Positions 34,233 to 42,572 are shown, numbered from the stretch's first letter. The stretch is DNA of 64,000 nt from Roseomonas sp. (GCA_020249145.1 JADCGF010000011.1:201012-265011), one strand, 5' to 3'. The notes: generated by a model not told the origin, from the letters alone. A program made the numbers and translations.

Positions 34233-35900
34233 TTAGCGCGGTAATTCCTCAGGCAACGCGCAAACCCGCTGCGCCACCAGCCAGGCGGAAAAGCGCGGAT
34301 TGGCTGTCAGCATCGCGAAGGGAATGACGCCAAGCAGGCTGATGAGCACGGGTGAGGCAATCAGCAGCGCGGCGAAGGACACCGCCGCGAAAACAAAGGT
34401 CAGCGCCAATCCTGCCAGCGTCGGCGCCCAGAATTGCTTGAGCGCATCCGCAAAACTGATACCGCGTTCGCTACGATTTTGTGGCGCCCAGCCCATGCGC
34501 ATGCCAAAGGGCATCGCCAGCAGAAATAGGCATTGGCTCATCAGCCGCGCGGGTTCCATGAAGGCGGTGAAGACCATTTCGGCCAAAGCACCGCGCAGAA
34601 ATTGCGCCCGCCCGCCATAGCGCGCGGCAAGATCAGGTTTCAGCAAAACCTCGACATAGCCGGCAAGCTTCGCGGCGTAGTGGCAGCACCAGCCGGCAAA
34701 AAGCAGCGCAAGCAAGGCGCCAATCGGCGTAGTATCGCCCCCTCCGCCAAGGCCATTCCAGGCGGCCAGCAACAGGATCGCGACGTAAAAGGGCGCGCTC
34801 AAGAAAAGCAGAATCGCCTGGATCAATTGCCAGCGCGCCATGGGTGTCAGACCCGGCAGCCGCAGCAGCGCCAGATACTGCATATTCCCCGCAGCCCAAC
34901 GCAGATCGCGCGTGATGAAATCACTATAGCTTGGCGGATTGCCTTCGCTGCTGCCGGTATCATCCGGCAATACGCGCACCTTCCAGCCGGCGGCGTGCAG
35001 GCGCGTTGCCTCTACCTGGTCATGAGACAGGATATGCGACCCATCAGGCAAGGTTTCCAACCGCGCATGAGTGCGAAAGGGCGCGATGCGGATGACGGCG
35101 TTATGGCCCCAATAGGGCCCCTCATCTCCCTGCCACCAGGCCTGGCCGGTCGCCCAGGCGCGCATGCCGTGCCGCATGCCGAATTGAAACAGCCGCGGAA
35201 AACCTGCCGTGGTTGGCCTGCCGTGAATAAGCTGTTGCAGAATCGCAAGCTTCGGGTCCGCTTCCATGCAAGCCATAAGGCGCAGCACCGCATCAGCGGT
35301 CATTTCCGAATCGGCATCCAGGCACAGCATGAAGTCATGCCCATGCGCGTGATGATCCAGAAACTCCATCACATTGCCGGATTTGAAGCCGGTATTTTGC
35401 GCGCGGCGCCGGTAATGCGTCGCGATGGGCTGCGCGGCAGCAAAAGCGCGGCAGGCCGCTTCCTCGGCGCTGGCTTCGGTGCCTTCTGGCGTATCTGACA
35501 GGAACCAGAGCGAAAAGCGATCCGCCGCGCCGGCAGCCGCCAATCCCTTAAGCAAACGTGCAAGCGGCGGCAGCACCAGCGCCATATCCTCGCGCCGGAT
35601 ACAAATGGCAATCGCGGTGCGGGCTTGCGGCAAGCGAGTGCGCGCGGTGGCCAGCGCCGGCAGCACAGCGGCGGCGGGGTCGCGCGCGAACAGCAGAATG
35701 CCAAGCCCGATCAGCGCATTGCCCGCCGAAAGCGCCGCCCAGGGCAAAGTCCCCGCGATGCAGATCAGAATCAGGATTTCCGGCAGGGTCCAGCCGCCAG
35801 GTGCCAGCGTGGCCCAGGCAAGCCAGAACAACCCGACCATGATGGCAAGCGCCAGGGCAAGAAAAGCGATACGTCGCGGCAGGATGGGCGCTTTGGTCAC
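34233..35900 (-). CDS. opgH: Glucan biosynthesis glucosyltransferase H (short form)
   Basis: 555 residues, well short of E. coli OpgH (about 850), with trimmed N- and C-terminal extensions. It keeps the membrane GT2 core: LDADSEM (DxD-like site), GDEGPYWGHNAVIRIAPF, HILSHDQVEATRL and RDLRWAAGNMQYL (QxxRW-like product site), plus N-terminal and C-terminal membrane segments. It should extend beta-1,2-glucan for osmoregulated periplasmic glucans. opgG, its usual partner, is not in the window. The only usable start is GTG 35900, since an in-frame stop lies four codons upstream; this GTG sits inside a perfect 14-bp inverted repeat. Confidence 0.85.
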   Translation of the reverse strand: MTKAPILPRRIAFLALALAIMVGLFWLAWATLAPGGWTLPEILILICIAGTLPWAALSAGNALIGLGILLFARDPAAAVLPALATARTRLPQARTAIAICIRREDMALVLPPLARLLKGLAAAGAADRFSLWFLSDTPEGTEASAEEAACRAFAAAQPIATHYRRRAQNTGFKSGNVMEFLDHHAHGHDFMLCLDADSEMTADAVLRLMACMEADPKLAILQQLIHGRPTTAGFPRLFQFGMRHGMRAWATGQAWWQGDEGPYWGHNAVIRIAPFRTHARLETLPDGSHILSHDQVEATRLHAAGWKVRVLPDDTGSSEGNPPSYSDFITRDLRWAAGNMQYLALLRLPGLTPMARWQLIQAILLFLSAPFYVAILLLAAWNGLGGGGDTTPIGALLALLFAGWCCHYAAKLAGYVEVLLKPDLAARYGGRAQFLRGALAEMVFTAFMEPARLMSQCLFLLAMPFGMRMGWAPQNRSERGISFADALKQFWAPTLAGLALTFVFAAVSFAALLIASPVLISLLGVIPFAMLTANPRFSAWLVAQRVCALPEELPR

Positions 35901-35928
35901 GGTGCTGGCTTATGCCGTGACCAAAGCG
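35889..35928. promoter_or_regulatory. 14-bp perfect inverted repeat over the opgH start codon
   Basis: CGCTTTGGTCACGG (35889-35902) and CCGTGACCAAAGCG (35915-35928) flank 12 bases. The arm nearer the gene contains the GTG start (35898-35900). In mRNA this would be a long stem hiding the start codon. No T run follows on either strand, so a plain terminator is less likely. Confidence 0.55.
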
Positions 35929-35950
35929 GCTTGGCGATACGTCGCGGGCG

Positions 35951-36922
35951 TCAGTCTATTTGCGCCCCGGAAGCGCGCACCACCGGCGCCCAGATTTCTA
36001 CCTCTCGGCGCATGAAGGCGTCATACTCCGCGGGGCCAAGTGGCCAGGGCTCCGCGCCGTAATCGCGCACGCGCTGGGCAATGGCGGGATCATTAAGTGC
36101 CGCCACTATCTCCGCCCCCAGCCTTTCGCGGATCGCAGCCGGTACGGCAGCGGGCGCGACAATGCCATACCAGGAAGCGACATCGAAATTCGGCACGCCC
36201 TGTTCTTCCAGGCTAGGCACTTCCGGCATGGTGCTGGAACGCTTCGCCGTGGAAACGCCAAGCGCCTTCAACAAGCCACCCAAAACCTGCTGGCGTGATG
36301 CCGGCGCGTTATCAATCGCGAAGAGCGTTTCGCCATTCATCACCGCCGCCATGGAAGGCGCGGTGCCACGATAGGGCACATGCGTGACCTCAATCCCCAT
36401 GCGCATGCCAAACAGCAGGCCGGAAAGATGCGAAGACGTGCCAGACCCGGCCGAGGAAAAATTCGCCCGCGCCGGATTGGCCTTGCAGAAGGCGACCAGC
36501 TCCGCCACTGATTTGATTGGGCTATCGCCCTTGACGATCAGCACATTCGGCATGGCGGCGATGCGCGCCACCCCTGGCAAATCCCTGAGCGGATCAAAGG
36601 AAAGCCGCCGATAGAGCGTCGGCCCAATCCCGTGGGACGCGATGTGATTGACGTAAAAGGTATAGCCATCCGGCGCCGCGCGTGCGGTGACTTCCGCCCC
36701 AACCATGCCGCCCGCCCCTGGGCGCGGGTCTATGATCATGGGCTGGCCCAGCCTTTCGCGCAGACGGTTTTCCATCATGCGGAGAAAAATATCGGAAACC
36801 CCGCCTGCCGCGCCGCCAATCACGAAGCGCAGCGGCTTATCCGGCCAGGTGGCCTGCGCCTTCACCGCCGGTGCCGCCAAAAGCACCGCCCCAGCCGCAA
36901 TCATGCTTCTGCGCGTGATCAT
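35951..36922 (-). CDS. Tripartite tricarboxylate transporter substrate-binding protein (Bug/TctC family)
   Basis: 323 residues. A Tat-like or Sec signal (MITRRSMIAAGAVLLAAPAVKAQ) precedes ATWPDKPLRFVIGGAAGGVSDIFLR, and the family blocks DPRPGAGGMVGAE and DGYTFYV follow. It is the third such receptor in the window, again without TctA or TctB. Ligand unknown. It lies downstream of the ChvG-like kinase gene across a stem-loop, and 51 bases upstream of opgH. Confidence 0.9.
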   Translation of the reverse strand: MITRRSMIAAGAVLLAAPAVKAQATWPDKPLRFVIGGAAGGVSDIFLRMMENRLRERLGQPMIIDPRPGAGGMVGAEVTARAAPDGYTFYVNHIASHGIGPTLYRRLSFDPLRDLPGVARIAAMPNVLIVKGDSPIKSVAELVAFCKANPARANFSSAGSGTSSHLSGLLFGMRMGIEVTHVPYRGTAPSMAAVMNGETLFAIDNAPASRQQVLGGLLKALGVSTAKRSSTMPEVPSLEEQGVPNFDVASWYGIVAPAAVPAAIRERLGAEIVAALNDPAIAQRVRDYGAEPWPLGPAEYDAFMRREVEIWAPVVRASGAQID

Positions 36923-36935
36923 GCTTTATCCCCCC

Positions 36936-36967
36936 GTGATAGCCTTGGTTTGACCCAAGCCTATCAC
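36936..36967 (-). terminator. 13-bp stem-loop between sensor kinase and Bug receptor genes
   Basis: GTGATAGCCTTGG and CCAAGCCTATCAC pair over 13 positions with one mismatch around TTTGAC. It lies 24 bases after the kinase stop and 13 bases before the receptor start. No T run follows on the minus strand (GGGGGGATAAAG), so termination is likely but not certain. Confidence 0.45.
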
Positions 36968-36991
36968 GAAAGCCCCGCTTGAGAAGGGAAA

Positions 36992-38680
36992 TCACGCCGC
37001 CGGCAGCAGCACCATGAAGCGCGCACCGGTCACGGCGCCGCCGGCATCGCGGATATTCTCAGCCGATATGCGCCCGCGCAGGCCTTCCACGATCTGCCGG
37101 CTGATGGAAAGCCCAAGGCCGGAATGCTGGCCGAAGCGCTCTCCGCTGGGGCGTTCAGAATAGAAACGCTCAAAAATGCTTTCAAGCTTATGTTCAGGAA
37201 TGCCGGGGCCTTGGTCTTCCACCACCACTTCCACCATGGCGCCGGCATGGCGGGCGCTGACCTTCACCGTGCCATGCGACGGGCTGAAGGAAAGCGCATT
37301 GCCGAGCAGGTTGCGGAAAACCTGCACAATGCGCCCTTCCACACCGCGCACCACCAGCGGCCCCGCTTCCGCTTCAAGCAGCACCACCGGGTCGTCATCA
37401 TCGCGGGTCGCGGCGTGCAGATCAGAAAGCGCGGAGAGGATCGGCGCGATATCGACCGGCGTCGAAATGGTGCGCGACAATTCCGCATCCACGCGCGATG
37501 AATCGCTGATATCGCCAATCAGCCGATCCATCCGCACGGCATCATCGGCAATAATCGCGAGCAACCGATTGCGGCTGGCCGGGTCTTCCACGCGGCGCAG
37601 CGTTTCAATGGCGCTGCGGACACTCGTCAACGGATTGCGCAATTCATGCGCCACATCGGCGGCGAAGCGTTCATTGGCGTCAATCCGCGCCCACAGCGCG
37701 CGCGCGGAATTCTGCAAATCCCGCGCCAGCACGCCAATCTCATCATTGCGCTTCAGCAGCGCATCGGGGACGGATTGCGCGCGGCCTTCACCTTCGCGGA
37801 TGCGCTGCGTGGCGCGCGCCAGGTCAAGCATTGGCGTGGCGATGGTGCGCGACAGATAAAGCGAAAGTGCCACCGTCAGGATCAAAGCGGTTGCGAATAG
37901 CAGCAGCACGGAAGCGCGGATTTCAAACAAGCGCCGATCCACTTCGCGCGCTTCACGCGTCAGCAGCACAATGCCGACACTTTGCGTGCCGCGCCGCGCG
38001 GGTTCCGCGACACTTACCAATAAGCGGCCATCGGCGCTACGGCGGATATAGGGGGTGACGCCGCCTTCAAGCGCCATGCGCAATTCTTCGCGCCGATCAG
38101 GGCCAAGATCGGGCTGCCAATCGAAATCCGGCGCATCGGGCGCGCTATCCACCACCATGCCGGGGCCGCCCCGGCCGCGCAGCAGGGCCGGGAAAAGCCC
38201 GACCATTCTTTCGTAAATGCCGGCAACGGTGGAGGTCAGCGCGCCGCGCGGTTCTGGCGGCGGCAAGGGTTCGGCAATCACGGCGCCGCCCACGCCATCA
38301 CGAACCCGGCTATCGGCCACCAGCAGGCCGGCGGTATCCAAAAGCCGCGCCTGGGTATTTGGCGAAGGGTCCACCAGGCGCCGCAGCAAGGGCCGCGCTG
38401 CTTCCAATTGCAGCACGTAGCGTTCGCCTTCAGGCCGCACCGCGGCTTCGGCGATGGCACCGGCGTAGATGCGCGCCTGGGTGCGCATGGCCTCAACCTC
38501 CGCGCCCAAAAGCGCGTTCTGATATTGGTCGAGGTAGAGCAAGGAAGCCGCGAGCAAGGCCGGTGGCAGCGCATTCAGCAGCAGAATGCGCCGCAGCAAG
38601 GGTGAAAAGCCACGTTTCGCTTGTTCCGGCGCAGCCTCAGCTTCGGAAAGGCGATCGAGCGGCGGGGATGTATCGGGCAC
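36992..38680 (-). CDS. ChvG-type sensor histidine kinase
   Basis: 562 residues. A cytoplasmic Pro/Glu-rich start is followed by a membrane span (about 31-52), a periplasmic sensor region (about 53-250), a second span (about 250-275), a HAMP linker, and HisKA with the phosphorylated His near 344 in DVAHELRNPLTSVRSAIETL. The ATPase domain has the G boxes VVEDQGPGIP and GLGLSISRQIVEGL. This layout matches ChvG/ExoS, which senses acid or envelope stress in alphaproteobacteria together with ChvI. No response regulator or HprK gene adjoins, which is unusual for chvG. Confidence 0.85.
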   Translation of the reverse strand: MPDTSPPLDRLSEAEAAPEQAKRGFSPLLRRILLLNALPPALLAASLLYLDQYQNALLGAEVEAMRTQARIYAGAIAEAAVRPEGERYVLQLEAARPLLRRLVDPSPNTQARLLDTAGLLVADSRVRDGVGGAVIAEPLPPPEPRGALTSTVAGIYERMVGLFPALLRGRGGPGMVVDSAPDAPDFDWQPDLGPDRREELRMALEGGVTPYIRRSADGRLLVSVAEPARRGTQSVGIVLLTREAREVDRRLFEIRASVLLLFATALILTVALSLYLSRTIATPMLDLARATQRIREGEGRAQSVPDALLKRNDEIGVLARDLQNSARALWARIDANERFAADVAHELRNPLTSVRSAIETLRRVEDPASRNRLLAIIADDAVRMDRLIGDISDSSRVDAELSRTISTPVDIAPILSALSDLHAATRDDDDPVVLLEAEAGPLVVRGVEGRIVQVFRNLLGNALSFSPSHGTVKVSARHAGAMVEVVVEDQGPGIPEHKLESIFERFYSERPSGERFGQHSGLGLSISRQIVEGLRGRISAENIRDAGGAVTGARFMVLLPAA

Positions 38681-38729
38681 GGCGCGGGTTTAACGCGGAA
38701 CGCGCGCCAAGGAAATCACGCTGAAAAGT

Positions 38730-39440
38730 TCAGCCCCGGCGAATGGGCGGCACGCTGCCCCCGCCCTGGGGTGGCGGCGGCGCGCCCCAACCCCCGGAAG
38801 GCGGCGGTGGAGGTCCTTGCGGCTGCCAACCCCCCGGCGCTTGCTGCGGATAGCCCCCGCCAAAGCCCCCCGGCGGCGGACCTGGCGCCAGCGGGTCAGG
38901 GCCAAAGCGATTATAGCCTGGCGTGCCGCGCAGAAAGCCAAGAACAACGAATTCAAATATAAGCGCAAGAAACGTAACTATACCGAAGGTGCCGATGGCA
39001 AGATCCCAGAAAACTCCTGGTTCCGCTGAGAAGATCAGGGTCAATAGGGAAAAAAGAAAAACAATAGACGTGTAGGAAAACTGCAATATTGCAATACCCA
39101 CTGGCAAGTACCAATCAAAATCCAAGTCATGAAATCGCTTAATCGATCCTGCCAGCCACAGCCAAGCCAACGGGAGTGTGGGAGCATAGAATAGAAGTAA
39201 ACTCCAAATTACTACGCTATCGAGGAAAAAAGTAGAAATCGAGGAACGGTCATTATTGACTATATCGGCAATCAATGCGGTCAGTCGAGGTAAACTGGGC
39301 TGTATCAGTACCACCAAAGCCAAAAAAAGGGAGACGCCACTCCATAGGGCACTTAACACAATTGGCAAAAGAAAGTGTCGAAACCACCAAGTCTTGCGGC
39401 TGATGCGGCCATTGAAGCTGAACCATTGCGCCAAGGTCAT
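38730..39440 (-). CDS. DUF805 membrane protein with Pro/Gly-rich tail
   Basis: 236 residues from ATG 39440, which follows GAGGAAAAAG. The DUF805 start LAQWFSFNGRISRKTWWF is followed by four membrane segments and the block NRFGPDPLAPGPP. The last 50 residues are Pro/Gly/Gln-rich (GGGYPQQAPGGWQPQGPPPP), a low-complexity cytoplasmic tail. DUF805 has no known biochemical function. It lies downstream of a second gene with two more DUF805 domains. Base composition in the membrane part is clearly more AT-rich than its neighbours. Confidence 0.78.
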   Translation of the reverse strand: MTLAQWFSFNGRISRKTWWFRHFLLPIVLSALWSGVSLFLALVVLIQPSLPRLTALIADIVNNDRSSISTFFLDSVVIWSLLLFYAPTLPLAWLWLAGSIKRFHDLDFDWYLPVGIAILQFSYTSIVFLFSLLTLIFSAEPGVFWDLAIGTFGIVTFLALIFEFVVLGFLRGTPGYNRFGPDPLAPGPPPGGFGGGYPQQAPGGWQPQGPPPPPSGGWGAPPPPQGGGSVPPIRRG

Positions 39441-39449
39441 GGGCTTTTT

Positions 39450-39469
39450 CCTCAATCCTTGGACTGAGG
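39450..39469 (-). promoter_or_regulatory. Small hairpin enclosing the Shine-Dalgarno of the downstream DUF805 gene
   Basis: On the minus strand CCTCA pairs with TGAGG, with a further CC/GG inside. The 20 bases fill the space right after the upstream stop codon, and the TGAGG arm is part of the Shine-Dalgarno for the gene starting at 39440. Confidence 0.35.
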
Positions 39470-40663
39470 TTACTGAGGCGACGGCGGAAGCGCAGTATTT
39501 GTGGCGGGTGGCGCTGCGAGTGGATCGGGGCCGAAGCGGTTGGGGCCAGGTGTGCCGGGCTGAAATCCAGCCATGGCGCAAGCCCCGAATAGTGTGATGA
39601 AAGGCAATAAACTCGTTAGAGCAAAAATAGCCCCGATCCATCGGTGATCCAGGCCACCGAAATCGTTCAAATCAACCAACGAAATGAAAATGAGAAACAG
39701 GGGGTAAGATATAATCGGGACAAAAAGGAGGGCTGCCCACCAGCCGGATTTGTCTTGATCGTGCCAACGCTTGGTCAAGCCGGCAAAACCGATCCAGAGT
39801 ACCACCAATCCAAGAGCATAGAAGACCGCTATGATGGCATATTCCCCTACGCTGGATTTGTGGGGTGTCTCCACCCCAAGTTTGATCATTTGTTGCGCTG
39901 CGCTTAGCACGATCAGAAGGCAGATCGGCAGCAAGCAATAGAAAATCCACCATGTCTTGCGGCTGATGCGGCCCTTGTGGCTGAACCACTGCGCGAGGGA
40001 AATCCGATTTCCGCCTGATTTTTTCTGATCTGGCTGATTAGATGGCATCGGAGCCAAATTATTGTGAAGGGCGGACTGACTGAAGGTCGCCGTTACCGTG
40101 TTCTTGTCGGCACCCTTTGGTGCAAGCGGATCAGGGCCGAAGCGATTGGGGCCGCGTGTGCCCGGAAGAAGACTGCCATTGACGAAAAATAGAACCCAAA
40201 GGAACAGAATAAACATGCCAATAAAAACTACACTCGCCAAAACAAATTGATTGGCATTCGAATCATCGCTGCTAAAACCAAGAAACAACATAAGAAGCAG
40301 TGGGAAACCAAACTGTAACTTGATATACCATTCTGCACCGCCACCGTAAAAAAGATGCCAAATAACAATGAAAGTTGGAATCACGGTTAAACAACCCCAC
40401 CAGCCAGTTCTGTCCTGATCATGCCAGCGCTTCACCTGCCCCGCTAGGCTAAGCCAAAGCCCCAACAAAAGCGCCAAAGCGGACACCACCGATAACTCAC
40501 TGATGCCTTTGCCCAAGGCCGCAGGCATTGAGTATTTCGGCAAGACTCGCGCATCAAAAATGCTGGCGGCAAAGATGATACCGTTGGGAATCAAAAAATA
40601 GAAAATAAACCACGTCAGACGACTGATGCGCCCCTTGAGACTGAACCAAGTTCTAAAACCCAT
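39470..40663 (-). CDS. Protein with two tandem DUF805 membrane domains
   Basis: 397 residues from ATG 40663. Two complete DUF805 units are joined: FRTWFSLKGRISRLTWFIFYFLIPNG and, near residue 225, LAQWFSHKGRISRKTWWIFYCLLPIC, each with about four membrane segments and an LTKRWHDQDKSGWW-like loop. Each ends with GTRGPNRFGPDPLAP or GTPGPNRFGPDPLAA. The gene downstream has a third unit, so this locus grew by duplication. Function unknown. The ATG lies two bases after an 8-bp hairpin that includes the Shine-Dalgarno. AT-richer than the rest of the window. Confidence 0.8.
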   Translation of the reverse strand: MGFRTWFSLKGRISRLTWFIFYFLIPNGIIFAASIFDARVLPKYSMPAALGKGISELSVVSALALLLGLWLSLAGQVKRWHDQDRTGWWGCLTVIPTFIVIWHLFYGGGAEWYIKLQFGFPLLLMLFLGFSSDDSNANQFVLASVVFIGMFILFLWVLFFVNGSLLPGTRGPNRFGPDPLAPKGADKNTVTATFSQSALHNNLAPMPSNQPDQKKSGGNRISLAQWFSHKGRISRKTWWIFYCLLPICLLIVLSAAQQMIKLGVETPHKSSVGEYAIIAVFYALGLVVLWIGFAGLTKRWHDQDKSGWWAALLFVPIISYPLFLIFISLVDLNDFGGLDHRWIGAIFALTSLLPFITLFGACAMAGFQPGTPGPNRFGPDPLAAPPATNTALPPSPQ

Positions 40664-40665
40664 GT

Positions 40666-40692
40666 GGCTCTCCCCTCGAAACAAGGAGAGCC
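40666..40692 (-). promoter_or_regulatory. 8-bp hairpin that sequesters the Shine-Dalgarno of the double-DUF805 gene
   Basis: GGCTCTCC and GGAGAGCC are perfect complements around 11 bases. Read on the minus strand, GGAGAG is the Shine-Dalgarno, eight bases before the ATG at 40663, so the closed stem would block translation. Similar layouts occur in RNA thermometers and protein- or RNA-controlled leaders. Confidence 0.45.
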
Positions 40693-40723
40693 TAAGCCGA
40701 AAAACGCGCCAGCGAAATCCGCC

Positions 40724-41374
40724 TCACCCCCCCAACAACAACCCCGGCAGCGCCGCCATATCTGCAAAAGGCTCCGCCCCATGCGCCGCCAGCACCGCAG
40801 CCGGGCTTTCATGGCAGAAGCCCATCACGCGGCAACCAGCCGCTCGCCCCGCGCGCACGCCGGGCACGCTATCTTCAATCACCACGCAATCCTCAGGCGC
40901 GGCGCCACAAGCCGCCGCTGCCGCCAAATAGATATCCGGCCAGGGTTTTGGTCGCGGCACATCCTCAAAGGAAAACACCCGCCCGGCGAAAACCTGCGCG
41001 AGCCCCAGGCTCCGCATCTTCGCCGCCAATTCAAACCTTGAGGAATTGGAAGCAACCGCCACCGGCACACCCGCCGCAGCAAAGGCTCGCACCGCTTCCA
41101 CCGCACCTGGTATGGCCAGGGTTTCTTCCGCCATGCGCCGCGCAATCAGGGTTGAGATTTCCTGCCCCCATTCGGGTGGCAGCAGCCCGACGCGCGCTTC
41201 AATGCGGGGCAGCATATCGGGCAGCGCCATGCCCAGAAATGTCTCCCGCGCTTCGGCTGCCGTCATGGGCCAGCCGCGCAGAGTCAATTCCTCGGCAACG
41301 ATGCTATTCACCACCAATTCGGTATCGGCCAAGACGCCATCGCAATCAAACAGGATGGCGGTGGGGCGCTTCAT
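40724..41374 (-). CDS. HAD-superfamily hydrolase (beta-phosphoglucomutase/phosphatase-like)
   Basis: 216 residues. Motif I is FDCDGVLADTE (nucleophile D10, D12), motif II lies in VAVASNSS, and the end motif is CVVIEDSVPGVRAGRAAGC. An alpha-helical cap (about 20-80) places it in subfamily I, with beta-phosphoglucomutases and small-sugar phosphatases. Substrate cannot be told from sequence. Its ATG overlaps the ferrochelatase stop by four bases, so it is coupled to heme synthesis at least in expression. Confidence 0.85.
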   Translation of the reverse strand: MKRPTAILFDCDGVLADTELVVNSIVAEELTLRGWPMTAAEARETFLGMALPDMLPRIEARVGLLPPEWGQEISTLIARRMAEETLAIPGAVEAVRAFAAAGVPVAVASNSSRFELAAKMRSLGLAQVFAGRVFSFEDVPRPKPWPDIYLAAAAACGAAPEDCVVIEDSVPGVRAGRAAGCRVMGFCHESPAAVLAAHGAEPFADMAALPGLLLGG

Positions 41375-42489
41375 GCCTCGGCTTTGGCGCGCGCCACATT
41401 TTCGACGCGCAGCTTCTCATGCGGGCAATCGCGATGCTGCTTCGGGCATTGCCGCCCGCCGGCAAAGGAACACAGGCTGCGCCCGGATTGCAGCGCGCCG
41501 CGCACCAGCCCCGCCAAGGATGCGATGAAGGCCGGATCACTGTTCTGCGCCGGCACGCGGAAATAGCCGGGGATGCCGAGGTGCTCGGCCTCCTCCCGAT
41601 ATTCCACATCCAATTCCACCAGGGTTTCGGAATGCTCCGACACAAAGGCGATGGGGCAGATCAGGATCGCGGTTTTTTCTTTCGCCGCACGCTCAATCTC
41701 GGCTTCTGTGGAAGGCCCGATCCAAACCTGAGGTGTCACGCGGGATTGATAGCAGACAATGTGGTCAAGCTCCGGCATCGCCAATTCAGCAACCACAGCG
41801 GCGACGGTTTGTTCGACCTGCCATTGATAAGGATCGCCCGCTTTCACAATGGATTCCGGCAGGCCGTGGGCGGAAAACAACACGCGCAGCGGTACTTCCG
41901 CCGGCAATTCCGCGCGCGCCTTGGCATAGGCTTCGCGCACCAGCCGCGCGGTGGCCGCCGCGAAACCCTGATCCGAATGCCAGCAACACAGCGCCGTGGT
42001 CGGCACATCCAGCCCGATCTTGCGCGTGGCATCCTGCCAGGCAATCAGGCTTGAACCCGTGGTTGTCGTGGAAAATTGCGGATAAAGCGGCACCAGCAAC
42101 ACGCGATCCGGCGCCCAATCCTTCACGGCGCGGGCACATTCATCACTCATCGGGTGCCAATAGCGCATGGCGACAAAGCAGCGGGTTTCCGTGCCCGGTT
42201 CATTGGCCAAGGCGGCTTCCAGGCTGCTCGCCTGTTCTTCCGTCAATTCCCGCAAGGGCGAACGCCCGCCCAGCACGGCGTAGTTTTCCTGCGCGGGCTT
42301 GGTGCGGCGCCAGGCGATCAGCCGGCCAAGCCAGGGGCGGATAAAACCCGGCACGCGCAGAATGGCCGGGTCCGTGAACAGGTTCACCAGGAATGGCCGC
42401 ACGCTTTCCGGCGCATCGGGTCCGCCGAGGTTGAACAGCACAATAGCCAGGCGCTGGCGGCGCGGCGTTGCGGGCATCATCTGATCCAT
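41371..42489 (-). CDS. hemH: Ferrochelatase
   Basis: 372 residues from ATG 42489. It inserts Fe2+ into protoporphyrin IX, the last step of heme synthesis, at the inner membrane. Typical blocks are VLFNLGGPDAPESVRPFL at the start, QFSTTTTGSS, the catalytic His in LFSAHGLPESIV and SEHSETLVELD. The C-terminus has three close cysteines (SLCSFAGGRQC, HRDCP) plus CCW and CYQ farther in; some alphaproteobacterial ferrochelatases carry a [2Fe-2S] cluster in this region, so one may be present here. Followed by a coupled HAD gene. Confidence 0.94.
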   Translation of the reverse strand: MDQMMPATPRRQRLAIVLFNLGGPDAPESVRPFLVNLFTDPAILRVPGFIRPWLGRLIAWRRTKPAQENYAVLGGRSPLRELTEEQASSLEAALANEPGTETRCFVAMRYWHPMSDECARAVKDWAPDRVLLVPLYPQFSTTTTGSSLIAWQDATRKIGLDVPTTALCCWHSDQGFAAATARLVREAYAKARAELPAEVPLRVLFSAHGLPESIVKAGDPYQWQVEQTVAAVVAELAMPELDHIVCYQSRVTPQVWIGPSTEAEIERAAKEKTAILICPIAFVSEHSETLVELDVEYREEAEHLGIPGYFRVPAQNSDPAFIASLAGLVRGALQSGRSLCSFAGGRQCPKQHRDCPHEKLRVENVARAKAEA

Positions 42490-42572
42490 GCGCCCGCACA
42501 TGACATGCGCAGGCCGGGGGTCAAGGGTTCAAAGCAGCCTGAGTGGCGTTTTTTCGCCCCCAAGCGGCAGAT

